A DNA stretch of 64,000 nt from Streptomyces tropicalis (GCF_029269835.1 NZ_JARJBB010000013.1:62001-126000); one strand, 5' to 3'. Shown: positions 49,243 through 58,693, counted from the stretch's first letter. Numbers and translations: made by a program. The notes: a model not told the origin generated them from the letters alone.

Positions 49243-52017
49243 ATGATCGGACGATTCCGCCGGTCCCGGACGGGAGCGGACCCGCCGCTCGGCGACCGGC
49301 GGGCCGATCCGTCCCGGGGCGGCGGCCGTGCGGCGGAGCGGCGGCACCCGGCCCTGAGCGTGCGGACCCTGTCCACGCAGGTGTTCCTGCTCCAGGTGCT
49401 CGTGGTCCTCGTCCTCGTCGCGGCGGCCGCCGTCGCCCTCGTGCTCCAGGGCCGCTACGACGCGCTGCAGAACGCACGGTCCCGGTCGCTGACCGCCGCC
49501 GAGGCCTTCGCGCACGCGCCCGGCACCCTCGCCGCGCTCCAGTCGCCGGATCCGACGGCGCGGCTCGGGGCGGCGACCGCGGACGCCCAGCACGGTTCCG
49601 GTGTCGACTTCCTCTCCGTGCTGGACCGCAACGGGGTGGTGGTCGCCGACGCGGCTCCGGCCCTGGTCGGCACGAAGGTCGCCGGCGTCGGACGGGCCGC
49701 GGCGGGCGAGGCGTTCACCGAGACGTTCCACGGCCGGCCGTCCGACGCGGTGCGGTCGGTGGTGCCGGTGCTGGACGGCAGCCGGCGGGTGGCGGGCATG
49801 GTCAGCGCCGGCATCCAGGTGGAGACGGTGGGGCACATGCTCGACTGGCAGCTGCCCGTGGTGCTGGGCTCGGCCGCGCTGGCGCTGGCGCTGGGCACCG
49901 CGGGCACGGCCCTGGTCACGCGGCGGCTGCGCCGGCAGACCCACGGGCTCGGCCCGGCCGAGATGACCCGGATGTACGAGCACCACGACGCGGTGCTGCA
50001 CGCGGTCCGGGAGGGCGTCCTCATCGTCGGCGGCGACGGCCGCGTCCTGCTCGCCAACGACGAGGCGCGCCGGCTGCTGGGCCTCCCGCGGGACGCCGAC
50101 CGGCGGCACGTCGCCCGGCTGGGACTGGGCCCGGACATCACCCGTCTGCTGGAGTCCGACGAGGCCGCGTCCGACGAGGTGGTCCCGGCAGGTGACCGGC
50201 TGCTGGCGGTCAGCACCCGGCCCACCGAGCCCTACGGCGGACCGCCGGGGGTGGTCGCCACGTTCCGCGACACCACGGAGCTGCAGGCGCTGTCGGGCCG
50301 GGCCGAGGTGGCCCGCAAGCGGCTGACCCTGCTGTACGAGGCGGGTGTCCGGATCGGCACGACGCTCGACGTGCGGCGCACCGCGCAGGAGCTCGCCGAC
50401 GTGGCGGTGCCCCGGGTCGCCGACTTCGTCACCGTGGAGCTGCTGGAGTCGGTGCTGCGCGGGGAGGAGCCGACGGGGGCCGTGCAGCGGATGCGGCGCA
50501 CCGCGGTGCGCGGGAGCGGCGAGGGGCACCCGCTGCAGCCGGTGGGCGACGTGATCCGGTTCGTCCTGGCGGACACGCCGACGGCGGCGGCGCTGCGGCG
50601 GGGCAAGGCCGTGCTGGTGCCGGACCTGCACGAGGCCGAGGACTGGCGGGCCCAGGACCCGGAGGGTGCGCGGCAGGTGCTGGCGTACGGCATCCACTCG
50701 CTGATCACGGTGCCGCTGCAGGCGCGGGGGGTGGTGCTCGGGGTGGGGAACTTCTGGCGCGGGGCCGGTTCGCCGCGTTTCGAGGAGGAGGACGTCGCGG
50801 TCGCCGAGGAGTTGGTGGCGCGGGCCGCGGTGGCGATCGACAACGCGCGCCGGTACTCGCGCGAGCACGCGATGGCGGTGACCCTCCAGCGCAGCCTGCT
50901 GCCCCGGGACCTGCCCGACCAGGACGCACTGGAGGTGGCGTGGCGGTACCTGCCGGCGCAGTCGGGGGTGGGCGGCGACTGGTTCGACGTCGTCCCGCTG
51001 TCCGGCTTCCGGGTGGCCCTGGTGGTCGGGGACGTGGTGGGGCACGGACTGCACGCGGCGGTGACGATGGGCCGGCTGCGGACCGCGGTGCTGAACTTCT
51101 CGTCGCTGGACCTCCCGCCGGACGAACTGCTCGGCCACCTCGACGAGATGGTGATGCGGCTGGACACCCAGACGGCGAGCGCGGACGGCGAGCAGTCCCC
51201 GGTCACCGGCGCGACCTGCCTGTACGCGATCTACGACCCGGTGGGCGGGCACTGCACCCTGTCGCGGGCCGGGCACGTCGCCCCGGCCGTGGTGGATCCG
51301 CAGGGACGGGTGTCGTTCCCGCAGCTGCCGCTGTCGCCGCCGCTGGGGGTGGGCGGGCACCCCTTCGAGACGAGCGAGCTGCATCTGCCGGAGGGCAGCC
51401 GGCTGGTGCTGTTCACCGACGGCCTGGTCGAGGACCGCCGGCGGGACATCGACGAGGGGCTGGACCGGCTGCGGACGGCGGTCGCGCTGCGGGACCGGAC
51501 ACCGGAGGAGACCTGCCGGGTGCTGATGGAGCGGATGCTGCCGGAGCATCCGAGCGACGACGTGGCGCTGCTGGTCGCCCGGACGCGGCTGCTGGACCCG
51601 TCCCGGGTCGCGGTCTGGGACGTGCCGTCCGACGCGCGGGAGGTGTCGCGGGTGCGCACCGAGGTGAGCCGCCGGCTGGCCGACTGGGGGCTGGAGGCGG
51701 AGTCGTTCGCGACCGAGCTGATCCTCAGCGAGCTGCTCACCAACGCGATCCGCTACGGCGCACCGCCGGTCCGGGTACGGATCCTGCTGGGCAGGACCCT
51801 GGTGTGCGAGGTGGCGGACGGCAGCAACACCTCGCCCCGGCTGCGCAGGGCGGCGTCCACCGACGAGGGGGGCCGCGGCCTGTTCCTGGTCTCGCAGTTC
51901 GCGGACCGCTGGGGCACGCGGTACGAGGCCGACGGGAAGGTCATCTGGGCGGAGCAGACCCGCGGCACGGTACCGGAGCCCGCGGCGGCGGCGCTTCTCG
52001 ACGCGCCCGCCCTGTGA
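49243..52017 (+). CDS. Membrane sensor SpoIIE phosphatase with CitA-like module, GAF and HATPase
   Basis: 924 residues. TM1 about 42-62 (VFLLQVLVVLVLVAAAAV), an extracytoplasmic sCache-type domain, TM2 about 200-220 (VVLGSAALALALGTAGTALV), a PAS (REGVLIVGGDGRVLLANDEA), a GAF (about 365-530), SpoIIE/PP2C about 545-785 with GGDWFDVVPL, VGDVVGHG, FTDGLVEDRRRD and SDDVALLVA, then an RsbW-like HATPase to 924 (SELLTNAIRYG, EGGRGLFLVSQF). One protein thus couples ligand sensing to both a phosphatase and an anti-sigma kinase. GGGAGC is next to the ATG. Confidence 0.9.
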   Translation: MIGRFRRSRTGADPPLGDRRADPSRGGGRAAERRHPALSVRTLSTQVFLLQVLVVLVLVAAAAVALVLQGRYDALQNARSRSLTAAEAFAHAPGTLAALQSPDPTARLGAATADAQHGSGVDFLSVLDRNGVVVADAAPALVGTKVAGVGRAAAGEAFTETFHGRPSDAVRSVVPVLDGSRRVAGMVSAGIQVETVGHMLDWQLPVVLGSAALALALGTAGTALVTRRLRRQTHGLGPAEMTRMYEHHDAVLHAVREGVLIVGGDGRVLLANDEARRLLGLPRDADRRHVARLGLGPDITRLLESDEAASDEVVPAGDRLLAVSTRPTEPYGGPPGVVATFRDTTELQALSGRAEVARKRLTLLYEAGVRIGTTLDVRRTAQELADVAVPRVADFVTVELLESVLRGEEPTGAVQRMRRTAVRGSGEGHPLQPVGDVIRFVLADTPTAAALRRGKAVLVPDLHEAEDWRAQDPEGARQVLAYGIHSLITVPLQARGVVLGVGNFWRGAGSPRFEEEDVAVAEELVARAAVAIDNARRYSREHAMAVTLQRSLLPRDLPDQDALEVAWRYLPAQSGVGGDWFDVVPLSGFRVALVVGDVVGHGLHAAVTMGRLRTAVLNFSSLDLPPDELLGHLDEMVMRLDTQTASADGEQSPVTGATCLYAIYDPVGGHCTLSRAGHVAPAVVDPQGRVSFPQLPLSPPLGVGGHPFETSELHLPEGSRLVLFTDGLVEDRRRDIDEGLDRLRTAVALRDRTPEETCRVLMERMLPEHPSDDVALLVARTRLLDPSRVAVWDVPSDAREVSRVRTEVSRRLADWGLEAESFATELILSELLTNAIRYGAPPVRVRILLGRTLVCEVADGSNTSPRLRRAASTDEGGRGLFLVSQFADRWGTRYEADGKVIWAEQTRGTVPEPAAAALLDAPAL

Positions 52018-52168
52018 CGGCCGGGCCCGCGGCCCGGCGGCCCGCGGCGGGGCGGGCCGATCCGGGTGCGCGGCCGTCCGGCGGAACGTACGGTGGCGTC
52101 CGGGCGCCCGGTCGCGGGCGGGGCCGGGCCCGTGGGTCGTCCAGGAGGGTCGCCGGAGGGAGGCGCGC

Positions 52169-52972
52169 ATGGCCGGCAGCAGCGCCGAGTCATTGCCCCG
52201 CAGGACGTACGAGAAGGAACTGCTGCGCCTGCAGACGGAGTTGGTGAAGCTCCAGGAGTGGGTGCGGGTGACGGGCGCGCGGCTGGTCGTGGTCTTCGAG
52301 GGGCGGGACGCGGCGGGCAAGGGCGGCACCATCAAGCGGGTGACCGAGCATCTCAACCCGCGGGTGGCGCGGATCGCGGCGCTGCCGAAGCCGACCGAGC
52401 GCGAGCGCACGCAGTGGTACTTCCAGCGGTACGTCGAGCAGTTGCCGGCGGGCGGCGAGATCGTGCTGTTCGACCGGTCCTGGTACAACCGGGCCGGTGT
52501 CGAGCGCGTGATGGGGTTCTGCACCCCGGAGGAGCACCAGCGGTTTTTGCGCCAGTGCCCGATCTTCGAGCGGATGCTGGTGGAGGACGGGATCCTGCTG
52601 CGCAAGTACTGGTTCTCGGTCAGCGACGCCGTGCAGCAGGAGCGCTTCCGGCGCCGGCTGGAGGATCCGGTGCGGCGGTGGAAGCTGTCGCCGATGGACC
52701 TGGAGTCCCTCACCCGCTGGGAGGCGTACTCGCGGGCCAAGGACGAGATGCTGGTGCACACCGACGTGTCCGAGGCGCCGTGGTACGTGGTGGAGAGCGA
52801 CGACAAGCGCCGGGCGCGGCTGAACATGATCGCCCACCTGCTGAGCACCGTGCCCTACCAGGAGGTGGAGCCGCCGGTGCTGGAGCTGCCGCGGCGCCCG
52901 CGGTCCACCGGCTACGAGCGTCCGCCGCGCGATCTGCAGACCTACGTGCCCGATCACGCGGCGAGCCTGTGA
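52169..52972 (+). CDS. ppk2: Polyphosphate kinase 2
   Basis: 267 residues. Walker A EGRDAAGKGG at 44-53, Walker B/lid FDRSWYNRAGVE at 101-112 with Asp102, and RWKLSPMDLESLTRWEAYSRAK. This is class I PPK2, which transfers phosphate from polyphosphate to (d)NDPs, or the reverse. Cytoplasmic. ATG 52169 with GAGGGAGG upstream. Isolated between the sensor-phosphatase and a Usp gene (convergent). Confidence 0.93.
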   Translation: MAGSSAESLPRRTYEKELLRLQTELVKLQEWVRVTGARLVVVFEGRDAAGKGGTIKRVTEHLNPRVARIAALPKPTERERTQWYFQRYVEQLPAGGEIVLFDRSWYNRAGVERVMGFCTPEEHQRFLRQCPIFERMLVEDGILLRKYWFSVSDAVQQERFRRRLEDPVRRWKLSPMDLESLTRWEAYSRAKDEMLVHTDVSEAPWYVVESDDKRRARLNMIAHLLSTVPYQEVEPPVLELPRRPRSTGYERPPRDLQTYVPDHAASL

Positions 52973-53076
52973 CGGACGATCGCGGGAACCCGCCCGGGAC
53001 CCGCGGCCGCTCCTCGGCGCCCCGGCCGTCGACGGCGTCCCTCGCCCGGGCACCCGTCCGGCGGCCGGTGCCCGGC

Positions 53077-53955
53077 CTACGACGGCTCGGGGACCACGGC
53101 GACCGGGCAGGCCGCGTGATGCAGCACCGCGTGGGTCACACGGCCGAGCCGGGGGCCGACGTGACCGGTGGGCCGGCGCGCGCCGACGACGAGCAGGTCG
53201 GACGTCTCGGCGACGGCGAGCAGCGCCCGGCGCGCCGGCCCCCGCACCGTGCGCGGCTCCGTCTTCACCTCGGGCGGGACGTCCCGCAGGGCGGCCTCCA
53301 GGGCCGCGGCGGCCCGCTCCTCGTGCGACCGTTCCGGCTCACCGGTGCCCGGCGGCCGGCCGGGGGTCTCGTGCGGGCCGCCCCGCCAGGCCCGTACGGC
53401 CACCAGCGGGACACCGCGCAGCCGTGCCTCCGCGGCGGCGAAGCGCACCGCTGAGCCGGAGGCGTCCGCGACGCCGACGGCGATCCGGGCGTGCGGTGCC
53501 GGGGGGAGGCCGCCGCCGTCGTGCGGGCCGGGCAGCACGATCACCGGGCACGGGGCGTGCGCGGCGACGAACAGGGCCACCGAGCCCGGCAGCAGTCCGG
53601 TGATCCCGCCGTGCCCGGGGCCGCCGACGACCACCGCGGCGGCGGTGCGGGCCGCCTGCACCAGGAAGTACTCCGGCTCCTCGGCCGGCGCCTCGGCGGT
53701 CACGCTCAGCCCGGGCCGGCGGGCGCAGGCCCGCCGGCCGGCGGCGTCGACGAGGCGCTGGGCGCACTCCTGACCGGAGGGGCGGCCGAGGTCGCGGGCG
53801 AGGAGGGGGAGGTCGTACGGCTCCCAGAGCGAGGCGTACACGAGCCGGAGCGGGGCGCCGCGCAGCGCGGCCTCGTCGGCCGCCCAGTCGACGGCGCGCA
53901 GGCTGGGCACGGAGCCGTCGACGCCCACGACGAGCGGGAGGTCCGTCGTCCTCAC
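53077..53955 (-). CDS. Tandem universal stress protein (two Usp domains)
   Basis: 292 residues. First Usp 4-140 (VVGVDGSVPSLRAVDWA; ATP motif GPGHGGITGLLPGS, with GxxGx9GS conserved), second 150-292 (IAVGVADASGSAVRFAA; VVGARRPTGHVGPRLGRV degenerate). Two-domain Usp proteins are common in Actinobacteria and often in the DosR-like dormancy regulon. GTG 53955 is the start. Divergent from the SpoIIE gene at 54324 with 368 bases between. Confidence 0.9.
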   Translation of the reverse strand: MRTTDLPLVVGVDGSVPSLRAVDWAADEAALRGAPLRLVYASLWEPYDLPLLARDLGRPSGQECAQRLVDAAGRRACARRPGLSVTAEAPAEEPEYFLVQAARTAAAVVVGGPGHGGITGLLPGSVALFVAAHAPCPVIVLPGPHDGGGLPPAPHARIAVGVADASGSAVRFAAAEARLRGVPLVAVRAWRGGPHETPGRPPGTGEPERSHEERAAAALEAALRDVPPEVKTEPRTVRGPARRALLAVAETSDLLVVGARRPTGHVGPRLGRVTHAVLHHAACPVAVVPEPS

Positions 53956-54323
53956 CGGCCCGGGTCCCGTGCGGGCGTGCGGTGCACCATGGCTCCTCCT
54001 CGGGCGGGTTCGCCGCGGCGCGGTCGCGCGGAGCGCCGCTCCTGCGGCGGGTGGTCCGCTTCGAGCATGGCGCGCGGGGCACGTGCGGGGCAGGGGCCGC
54101 TGGTCCCCGGTGCGGGCCGGTCGACCCGGCCGCGGCCGAACGGAGGGCCGTTCGGGGCACGGGGGCGGCCCCCGGGGACCGGTGGTGTCCGCGGCCGGTC
54201 GCGGCCGGTGCCATATGCGCCACGCTTCGGCCACCGCTCGGACAGTACGCAACATGCCGGTGCAGAGGACGTCCGGGTGCGCTGAAATGACCGGAATCGT
54301 CTCAGGAGGGGGCCAGGAGGGAC
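53956..54323. other. Divergent promoter region between Usp and PAS-SpoIIE genes
   Basis: 368 bases, no gene seen. The 3' half is less GC-rich (CATATGCGCC, AACATGCC, GAAATGACCGG) and presumably holds promoters for both. Two AGGAGGG sites (54304 and 54314) lie just before the SpoIIE start. Confidence 0.4.
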
Positions 54324-56276
54324 ATGAGTGTATTTGTGGGCGAGCCGACACGGTCGGCGCACATCCCGCCCGCCGAACGGTGCGGCTGCGGCACACGGAG
54401 GGGGGACATGGGGCCGCTCGCCGCGGAGGAGAGGTTCCGCGGCCTGCTGGAGGCGGCTCCGGACGCCATGGTCATCGTGGACGACACCGGAACGATCCGG
54501 CTGGTGAACGCCCAGACGGAGGCCCTCTTCGGCTACGGCCGCGAGGAACTCCTGGGCCGCCCGGTGGAGTTGCTCGTGCCGAACCGCTTCCGGGCCCAGC
54601 ACACCCGGCACCGCGGCGGGTACTCGGCCAACGGGCAGGTGCGCCCCATGGGCGCGGGCCTCGAACTGCACGGGCTGCGCAAGAACGGCACGGAGTTCCC
54701 CGTCGAGATCAGCCTCAGCCCGCTGGAGACCGCGGACGGGCTGCTCGTGTCCGCCGCCGTGCGGGACGTCAGCGACCGCAAGGCCGCCGAGGCCCGGATC
54801 AACGAGCTCGCCGCGCTCGTCGAGTCCTCTCAGGACGCCATCCTCGCCAAGACCCTCGACGGCTACATCACCTACTGGAACGCCGCCGCGGCCCGCCTGT
54901 ACGGGTACACCGCCGAGGAGGCCATCGGCCGGCACGTGTCCCTGCTCGCCCCCGACGAGCTGCAGGACGAGGTCAGCGGCCTGCTGAAGCGGCTGCGGCA
55001 CGGCGAGAAGGTCGAGCACTTCGAGACGCTGCGGGTCACGCGGGACGGCTCGCTCCTGGACGTCGACGTGACCCTGTGGCCCACCCGGGACCCCCGGGGC
55101 CGGGTCGTCGGCGCGTGCGCCATCGTCCGGGACATCAGCGACCGCAAGCGCGCGGAGGCCGAGCTGACAGCCCTGCTCGAGCAGCAGCGGCACATCGCCC
55201 TCACCCTCCAGCGCAGCCTCATGGGGACCCCGCCCGCACTGCCCGGCCTGGCCACCGCGAGCCGCTACCGGCCCGCCACCCAGGGCGCGGGCGTCGGCGG
55301 CGACTGGTTCGACCTGATCCCGCTGGGCGCGGGCCGGGTCGGGGTGCTGATCGGCGACGTGATGGGCCGAGGCCTGGAGGCCGCCGCCGTCATGGGCCAG
55401 CTGCGCTCGGCCGCGCACGCCCTCGCCAAGACCGGGATGCAGCCGCGCCAGCTGATGCAGGCCCTGGACACCGTGGTCGCCGACCTGGACGTGCCCGACC
55501 AGCTCGTCACCTGCTGCTACCTGGTCGTCGCCCCGGACGCGGGCAATGTCACCGTGTGCTCCGCCGGCCATCTGCCGACCCTGGTCGTCGGCCCGCAGCG
55601 GGGCGTCACCACCCTGTCCGCCCCGGTCAACGCCCCGCTCGGCGTGGGCAACGTGCTCTACGAGCAGTCCTGTGCGGACATCGCCCCCGGCTCGACGCTC
55701 GTCCTGTACACGGACGGGCTGATCGAGACCCCGGGCAGCGACATCGAGGCCCGCCTGCACGAACTCACCGCGGTGCTCGACCGGTTCTTCACCGGGAGCG
55801 CCGCGCTCGAGGCGGCCGCCGACCACGTGCTGTGCACGCTGCTGCCCGACAGCGAGAGCCACAACGACGACGTCACCCTGCTGTTCGCCCAGCTCCCGGC
55901 AGCCCCTCTGGCCGCCCTCACCACGGAACTCACCGCCGCGCCGGCGTCGGTGCGCGAGGGGCGCGCCTTCATGGACCGGACGCTGGACGCGTGGGAGTGC
56001 AGGCGGTCCACGGACGACGCGCTGCTCCTGCTGTCGGAGACGCTCACGAACGCCGTGCAGCACGCGGAGGGCCCGATCGGGCTGCGCCTGTGCCGCACCG
56101 CCACGGATCTCACCGTCGAGGTCAGCGACCGCAGCCCGCACCTGCCGCAGCCCCGCCTCGCGGCCGAGGACGAGGAGTCGGGCCGCGGTCTGCTCCTGGT
56201 CCGCACCCTCGCCGACAGCTGGGGCGTGCGGCCCACGGACGAGGGCAAGACGACGTGGTTCACGCTCAAAATGTGA
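54324..56276 (+). CDS. PAS-PAS-SpoIIE-HATPase regulator
   Basis: 650 residues. PAS 38-155 (APDAMVIVDDTGTIRLVNAQ), PAS 165-285 (QDAILAKTLDGYITYWN), SpoIIE 290-520 with GGDWFDLIPL, IGDVMGRG, YTDGLIETPG and NDDVTLLFA, then HATPase to 650 (LLLSETLTNAVQHAEG, EVSDRSPHLP, SGRGLLLVRT). The HATPase G1 box lacks the normal DxGxG, so nucleotide binding may be weakened. AGGAGGG upstream of ATG 54324; an in-frame ATG at 54408 has GGAGGGGGG upstream and is a serious alternative start (28 residues shorter, PAS intact). Confidence 0.88.
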   Translation: MSVFVGEPTRSAHIPPAERCGCGTRRGDMGPLAAEERFRGLLEAAPDAMVIVDDTGTIRLVNAQTEALFGYGREELLGRPVELLVPNRFRAQHTRHRGGYSANGQVRPMGAGLELHGLRKNGTEFPVEISLSPLETADGLLVSAAVRDVSDRKAAEARINELAALVESSQDAILAKTLDGYITYWNAAAARLYGYTAEEAIGRHVSLLAPDELQDEVSGLLKRLRHGEKVEHFETLRVTRDGSLLDVDVTLWPTRDPRGRVVGACAIVRDISDRKRAEAELTALLEQQRHIALTLQRSLMGTPPALPGLATASRYRPATQGAGVGGDWFDLIPLGAGRVGVLIGDVMGRGLEAAAVMGQLRSAAHALAKTGMQPRQLMQALDTVVADLDVPDQLVTCCYLVVAPDAGNVTVCSAGHLPTLVVGPQRGVTTLSAPVNAPLGVGNVLYEQSCADIAPGSTLVLYTDGLIETPGSDIEARLHELTAVLDRFFTGSAALEAAADHVLCTLLPDSESHNDDVTLLFAQLPAAPLAALTTELTAAPASVREGRAFMDRTLDAWECRRSTDDALLLLSETLTNAVQHAEGPIGLRLCRTATDLTVEVSDRSPHLPQPRLAAEDEESGRGLLLVRTLADSWGVRPTDEGKTTWFTLKM

Positions 56277-56787
56277 CGAACACCGCCTGGACCGCCTGGA
56301 GGTGACACCTCGTCACCTGCGTTCGCGGGGGGCTGCGCGCCGGCGCTCCGGCGGCGCGGAGGTCCCACGGACGCGGGGGCGGGGCCGGCCGCGGGTCCCG
56401 CCCCCTCCCAGGAGCCGCCGTGGCGGCGGGCGCCGGTCCCCACACCGGCGCCGGCCCGTGAGCCGCGTCCCGCTCCGTCCGTCGCGGCCGCGGGGCGACG
56501 GCGGGCGGCCCGGTCCGGTCACGGGAGGGCCCGGTCCGCCCGGCGTCTCACGGGCACGGCGTCCATGGTCGGGCCCTCGGCCCGGTCCCGAGGAGGGGCC
56601 GAACGGCCCGCGGGCACGGGGCCGACCGTCCCCGCCGCCGTGCCGGAGTGCCCGGTGCGTCCCGACCGGTCGCCGCCCCGCCGCCGTGGGCCGGTCGGCC
56701 CTTCCGGCCCGCGCCGGGCCCCGGAAGGCTGGGGTCAGGCCCAGGAACCGGGGACCGTCCCGGCGGGGCCGGGCGGGGTGAGGTGCC
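56277..56787. other. Intergenic region with a hairpin
   Basis: 511 bases between the PAS-SpoIIE gene and the nicotinate phosphoribosyltransferase. An inverted repeat GGCGCCGGT (56429-56437) / ACCGGCGCC (56444-56452) gives a 9-bp stem and 6-base loop. No gene recognised; frames are Arg/Pro-rich. Confidence 0.5.
56429..56452 (+). terminator. Candidate terminator hairpin downstream of the SpoIIE regulator
   Basis: GGCGCCGGT/ACCGGCGCC, perfect 9-bp stem, 6-base loop, 150 bases after the stop. No U tract; distance makes the assignment tentative. Confidence 0.4.
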
Positions 56788-58194
56788 ATGTCCGACGTGA
56801 CGACCACGGATCTGTACGAGGTCACCATGGCCCTGTCCTACCTGCGGGAGGGCATGGACCGGCCCGCCACCTTCAGCCTCTTCGTACGGGACCTGCCGGA
56901 CGAGCGCGGCTTCCTGGTGAGCGCCGGGCTGGAGGCCGCCCTCGACTTCCTGGAGGGCTTCCGCGTCTCCCCGGGCGACGTCCGCGACTTCGCGGCGGCG
57001 CTGGGCCGCCCGGCCGCCGACCTCGGCGCGCTGGAAGGGCTGCGGTTCACCGGCGAGGTGCGGGCCGTCCCCGAGGGGCGGGCGGTGTTCGCGGGCGAGC
57101 CGCTGCTGGAGGTCACCGCCCCGCTGCCGGAGGCGCAAATGGTGGAGACGTTCCTGCTCAATCAGGTCAGCCACCAGACGGCCGTCGCCGCCAAGGCCGC
57201 CCGCTGCGTGCTGGCGTCGCGCGGCCGCCCCGTCGTCGACTTCTCGCTGCGGCGCACGCACGGCCGCGACGCCGGCCTGCAGGCCGCCCGGGTGAGTGCC
57301 CTCGCCGGGTTCGCCGGCACCAGCGACGTCGCCGCGGCGGTCCGCTGGGCGCTGCCCGCCTCGGGCACGATGGCGCACTCGTACGTCGAGGCGTTCCCCG
57401 ACGAGGAGAGCGCCTTCCGGGCCTTCGCCCGCGCCCATCCGGGTCCGGTCACCTTCCTCGTCGACACCTACGACACGCTGCGCGGCACCGCCACGGCGGC
57501 CCGGGTGCTGCGGGACCTCGGCCCGCCGGCGGGCTCCGGCGTCCGCCTGGACAGCGGCGATCTCGGCGCGCTGGCGCGCGGGGCCCGTCAGGTGCTGGAC
57601 GCGCAGGGCCTCACGCAGGTCCGGATCATCGCCAGCGGCGGTCTCGACGAGTACCGCGTGGACGACCTCGTCCGCTCGGGGGCGCCGATCGACGTGTTCG
57701 CGGTCGGGACGCGCGTGGGCACCGCGGCGGACGCGCCCTACCTGGACTCGGCCTACAAGCTCGTGGAGTACGACGGGAACCCGGTGATGAAGCTGTCGTC
57801 GGCGAAGGCCACGGCGCCCGGACGCAAGCAGGTCCACCGCCGTCCCGGGCAGCCCGACCTGGTCGCGCTCCGGGACGAGCCGGCGCCCCCGGACACGGAG
57901 CCGCTGCTGCGGACCGTGATGCGCGCCGGGCGGCGGGTGGGCCCGCCCGACACCCTCGCCGCGGCGCGCGCCCGGCTGCGTGCCGACCTGGGCGCGCTGC
58001 CCGGGGCCGCGCTGCGGATCCGCGGGCCGCGGCCGCCGCGGCCCGGCGTGTCGCGCGGGCTGGCCCGCGCCACCGCGGCGCTCGGGGAGCGACTGCGGGC
58101 CCGGTACGGGCCTGTCCCGGCAGGTCCGGGCGCGGGGGCGGCGACGGGTTCCCCGGCTGGCACAGTCCCGTCCGGGCGGGCAGCGTGGACGTAG
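56788..58194 (+). CDS. pncB: Nicotinate phosphoribosyltransferase
   Basis: 468 residues. Catalytic-His region FSLRRTHGRDAGLQAARVSA, PRPP/nucleotide-loop VRLDSGDLGALARGARQ and IIASGGLDEYRVDDLVRSGAPIDVFAVGTR, all typical of PncB. Makes nicotinate mononucleotide from nicotinate, PRPP and ATP in NAD salvage. The C-terminal 80 residues are Pro/Arg-rich and beyond the core. In mycobacteria a second PncB belongs to the dormancy regulon next to Usp genes, and here Usp genes flank it. GTGAGG-type site near ATG. Confidence 0.92.
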   Translation: MSDVTTTDLYEVTMALSYLREGMDRPATFSLFVRDLPDERGFLVSAGLEAALDFLEGFRVSPGDVRDFAAALGRPAADLGALEGLRFTGEVRAVPEGRAVFAGEPLLEVTAPLPEAQMVETFLLNQVSHQTAVAAKAARCVLASRGRPVVDFSLRRTHGRDAGLQAARVSALAGFAGTSDVAAAVRWALPASGTMAHSYVEAFPDEESAFRAFARAHPGPVTFLVDTYDTLRGTATAARVLRDLGPPAGSGVRLDSGDLGALARGARQVLDAQGLTQVRIIASGGLDEYRVDDLVRSGAPIDVFAVGTRVGTAADAPYLDSAYKLVEYDGNPVMKLSSAKATAPGRKQVHRRPGQPDLVALRDEPAPPDTEPLLRTVMRAGRRVGPPDTLAAARARLRADLGALPGAALRIRGPRPPRPGVSRGLARATAALGERLRARYGPVPAGPGAGAATGSPAGTVPSGRAAWT

Positions 58195-58240
58195 GGACCT
58201 CGACGGATTCAAGAGGCAGCGACTGCTGAGTGAGGTGGCC

Positions 58241-58693
58241 ATGGAACCCACGGAACCGCGGGCACGGGTGGTGGTGGGTGTGGACGGTTCGCCGTCCTCG
58301 TACGCCGCGCTGCGCTGGGCGGCGCGGTACGCGCGGCAGGTCGGCGCGGTGGTGGAGGCGATCCACGTCTGGGACACGCCCTCGGCGATCGGCTGGAGCG
58401 GGCCCGCGATCGATCCCGACTTCGACCTGGAGCAGGCCCGGCAGCGCTTCGCCGACGAACTGCGCGCCGTCTACTCCGACGAGCATCCGTCCGGGGTCGA
58501 GGAGCATCTCGTGGAGGGTGACCCGTCGGAGGTGCTGATCCGGGCGTCGGACGGCGCGGACCTGGTCGTCGTCGGCAGCCGCGGGCGCGGCGGTTTCGCC
58601 CGCGCGATGCTGGGGTCGGTCAGCCAGCGCTGCGCCCAGCACGCGGCCTGCCCGGTCGTCGTGGTCCGCCAGGACCACGAGCAGGCGCACTGA
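58241..58693 (+). CDS. Universal stress protein (single domain)
   Basis: 150 residues. VVVGVDGSPSSYAALRWAARYA at the start (Asp for ATP), then the ATP motif VVGSRGRGGFARAMLGS, an exact GxxGx9GS. Starts 46 bases after pncB, with GAGG five bases before the ATG, so probably co-transcribed with it. Ends 21 bases before the convergent OsmC gene. Confidence 0.93.
   Translation: MEPTEPRARVVVGVDGSPSSYAALRWAARYARQVGAVVEAIHVWDTPSAIGWSGPAIDPDFDLEQARQRFADELRAVYSDEHPSGVEEHLVEGDPSEVLIRASDGADLVVVGSRGRGGFARAMLGSVSQRCAQHAACPVVVVRQDHEQAH

Noticed and set aside
49141..52848. 1235-residue minus-strand open frame
   Set aside because: Antisense mirror of the SpoIIE sensor-phosphatase and PPK2 genes; Arg/His/Pro-rich, no motif.
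56749..56770. GGGACC-GTCCC dyad upstream of pncB considered as a DosR box
   Set aside because: Arms are nearly touching, not the 4-base spacer of DosR-type boxes.
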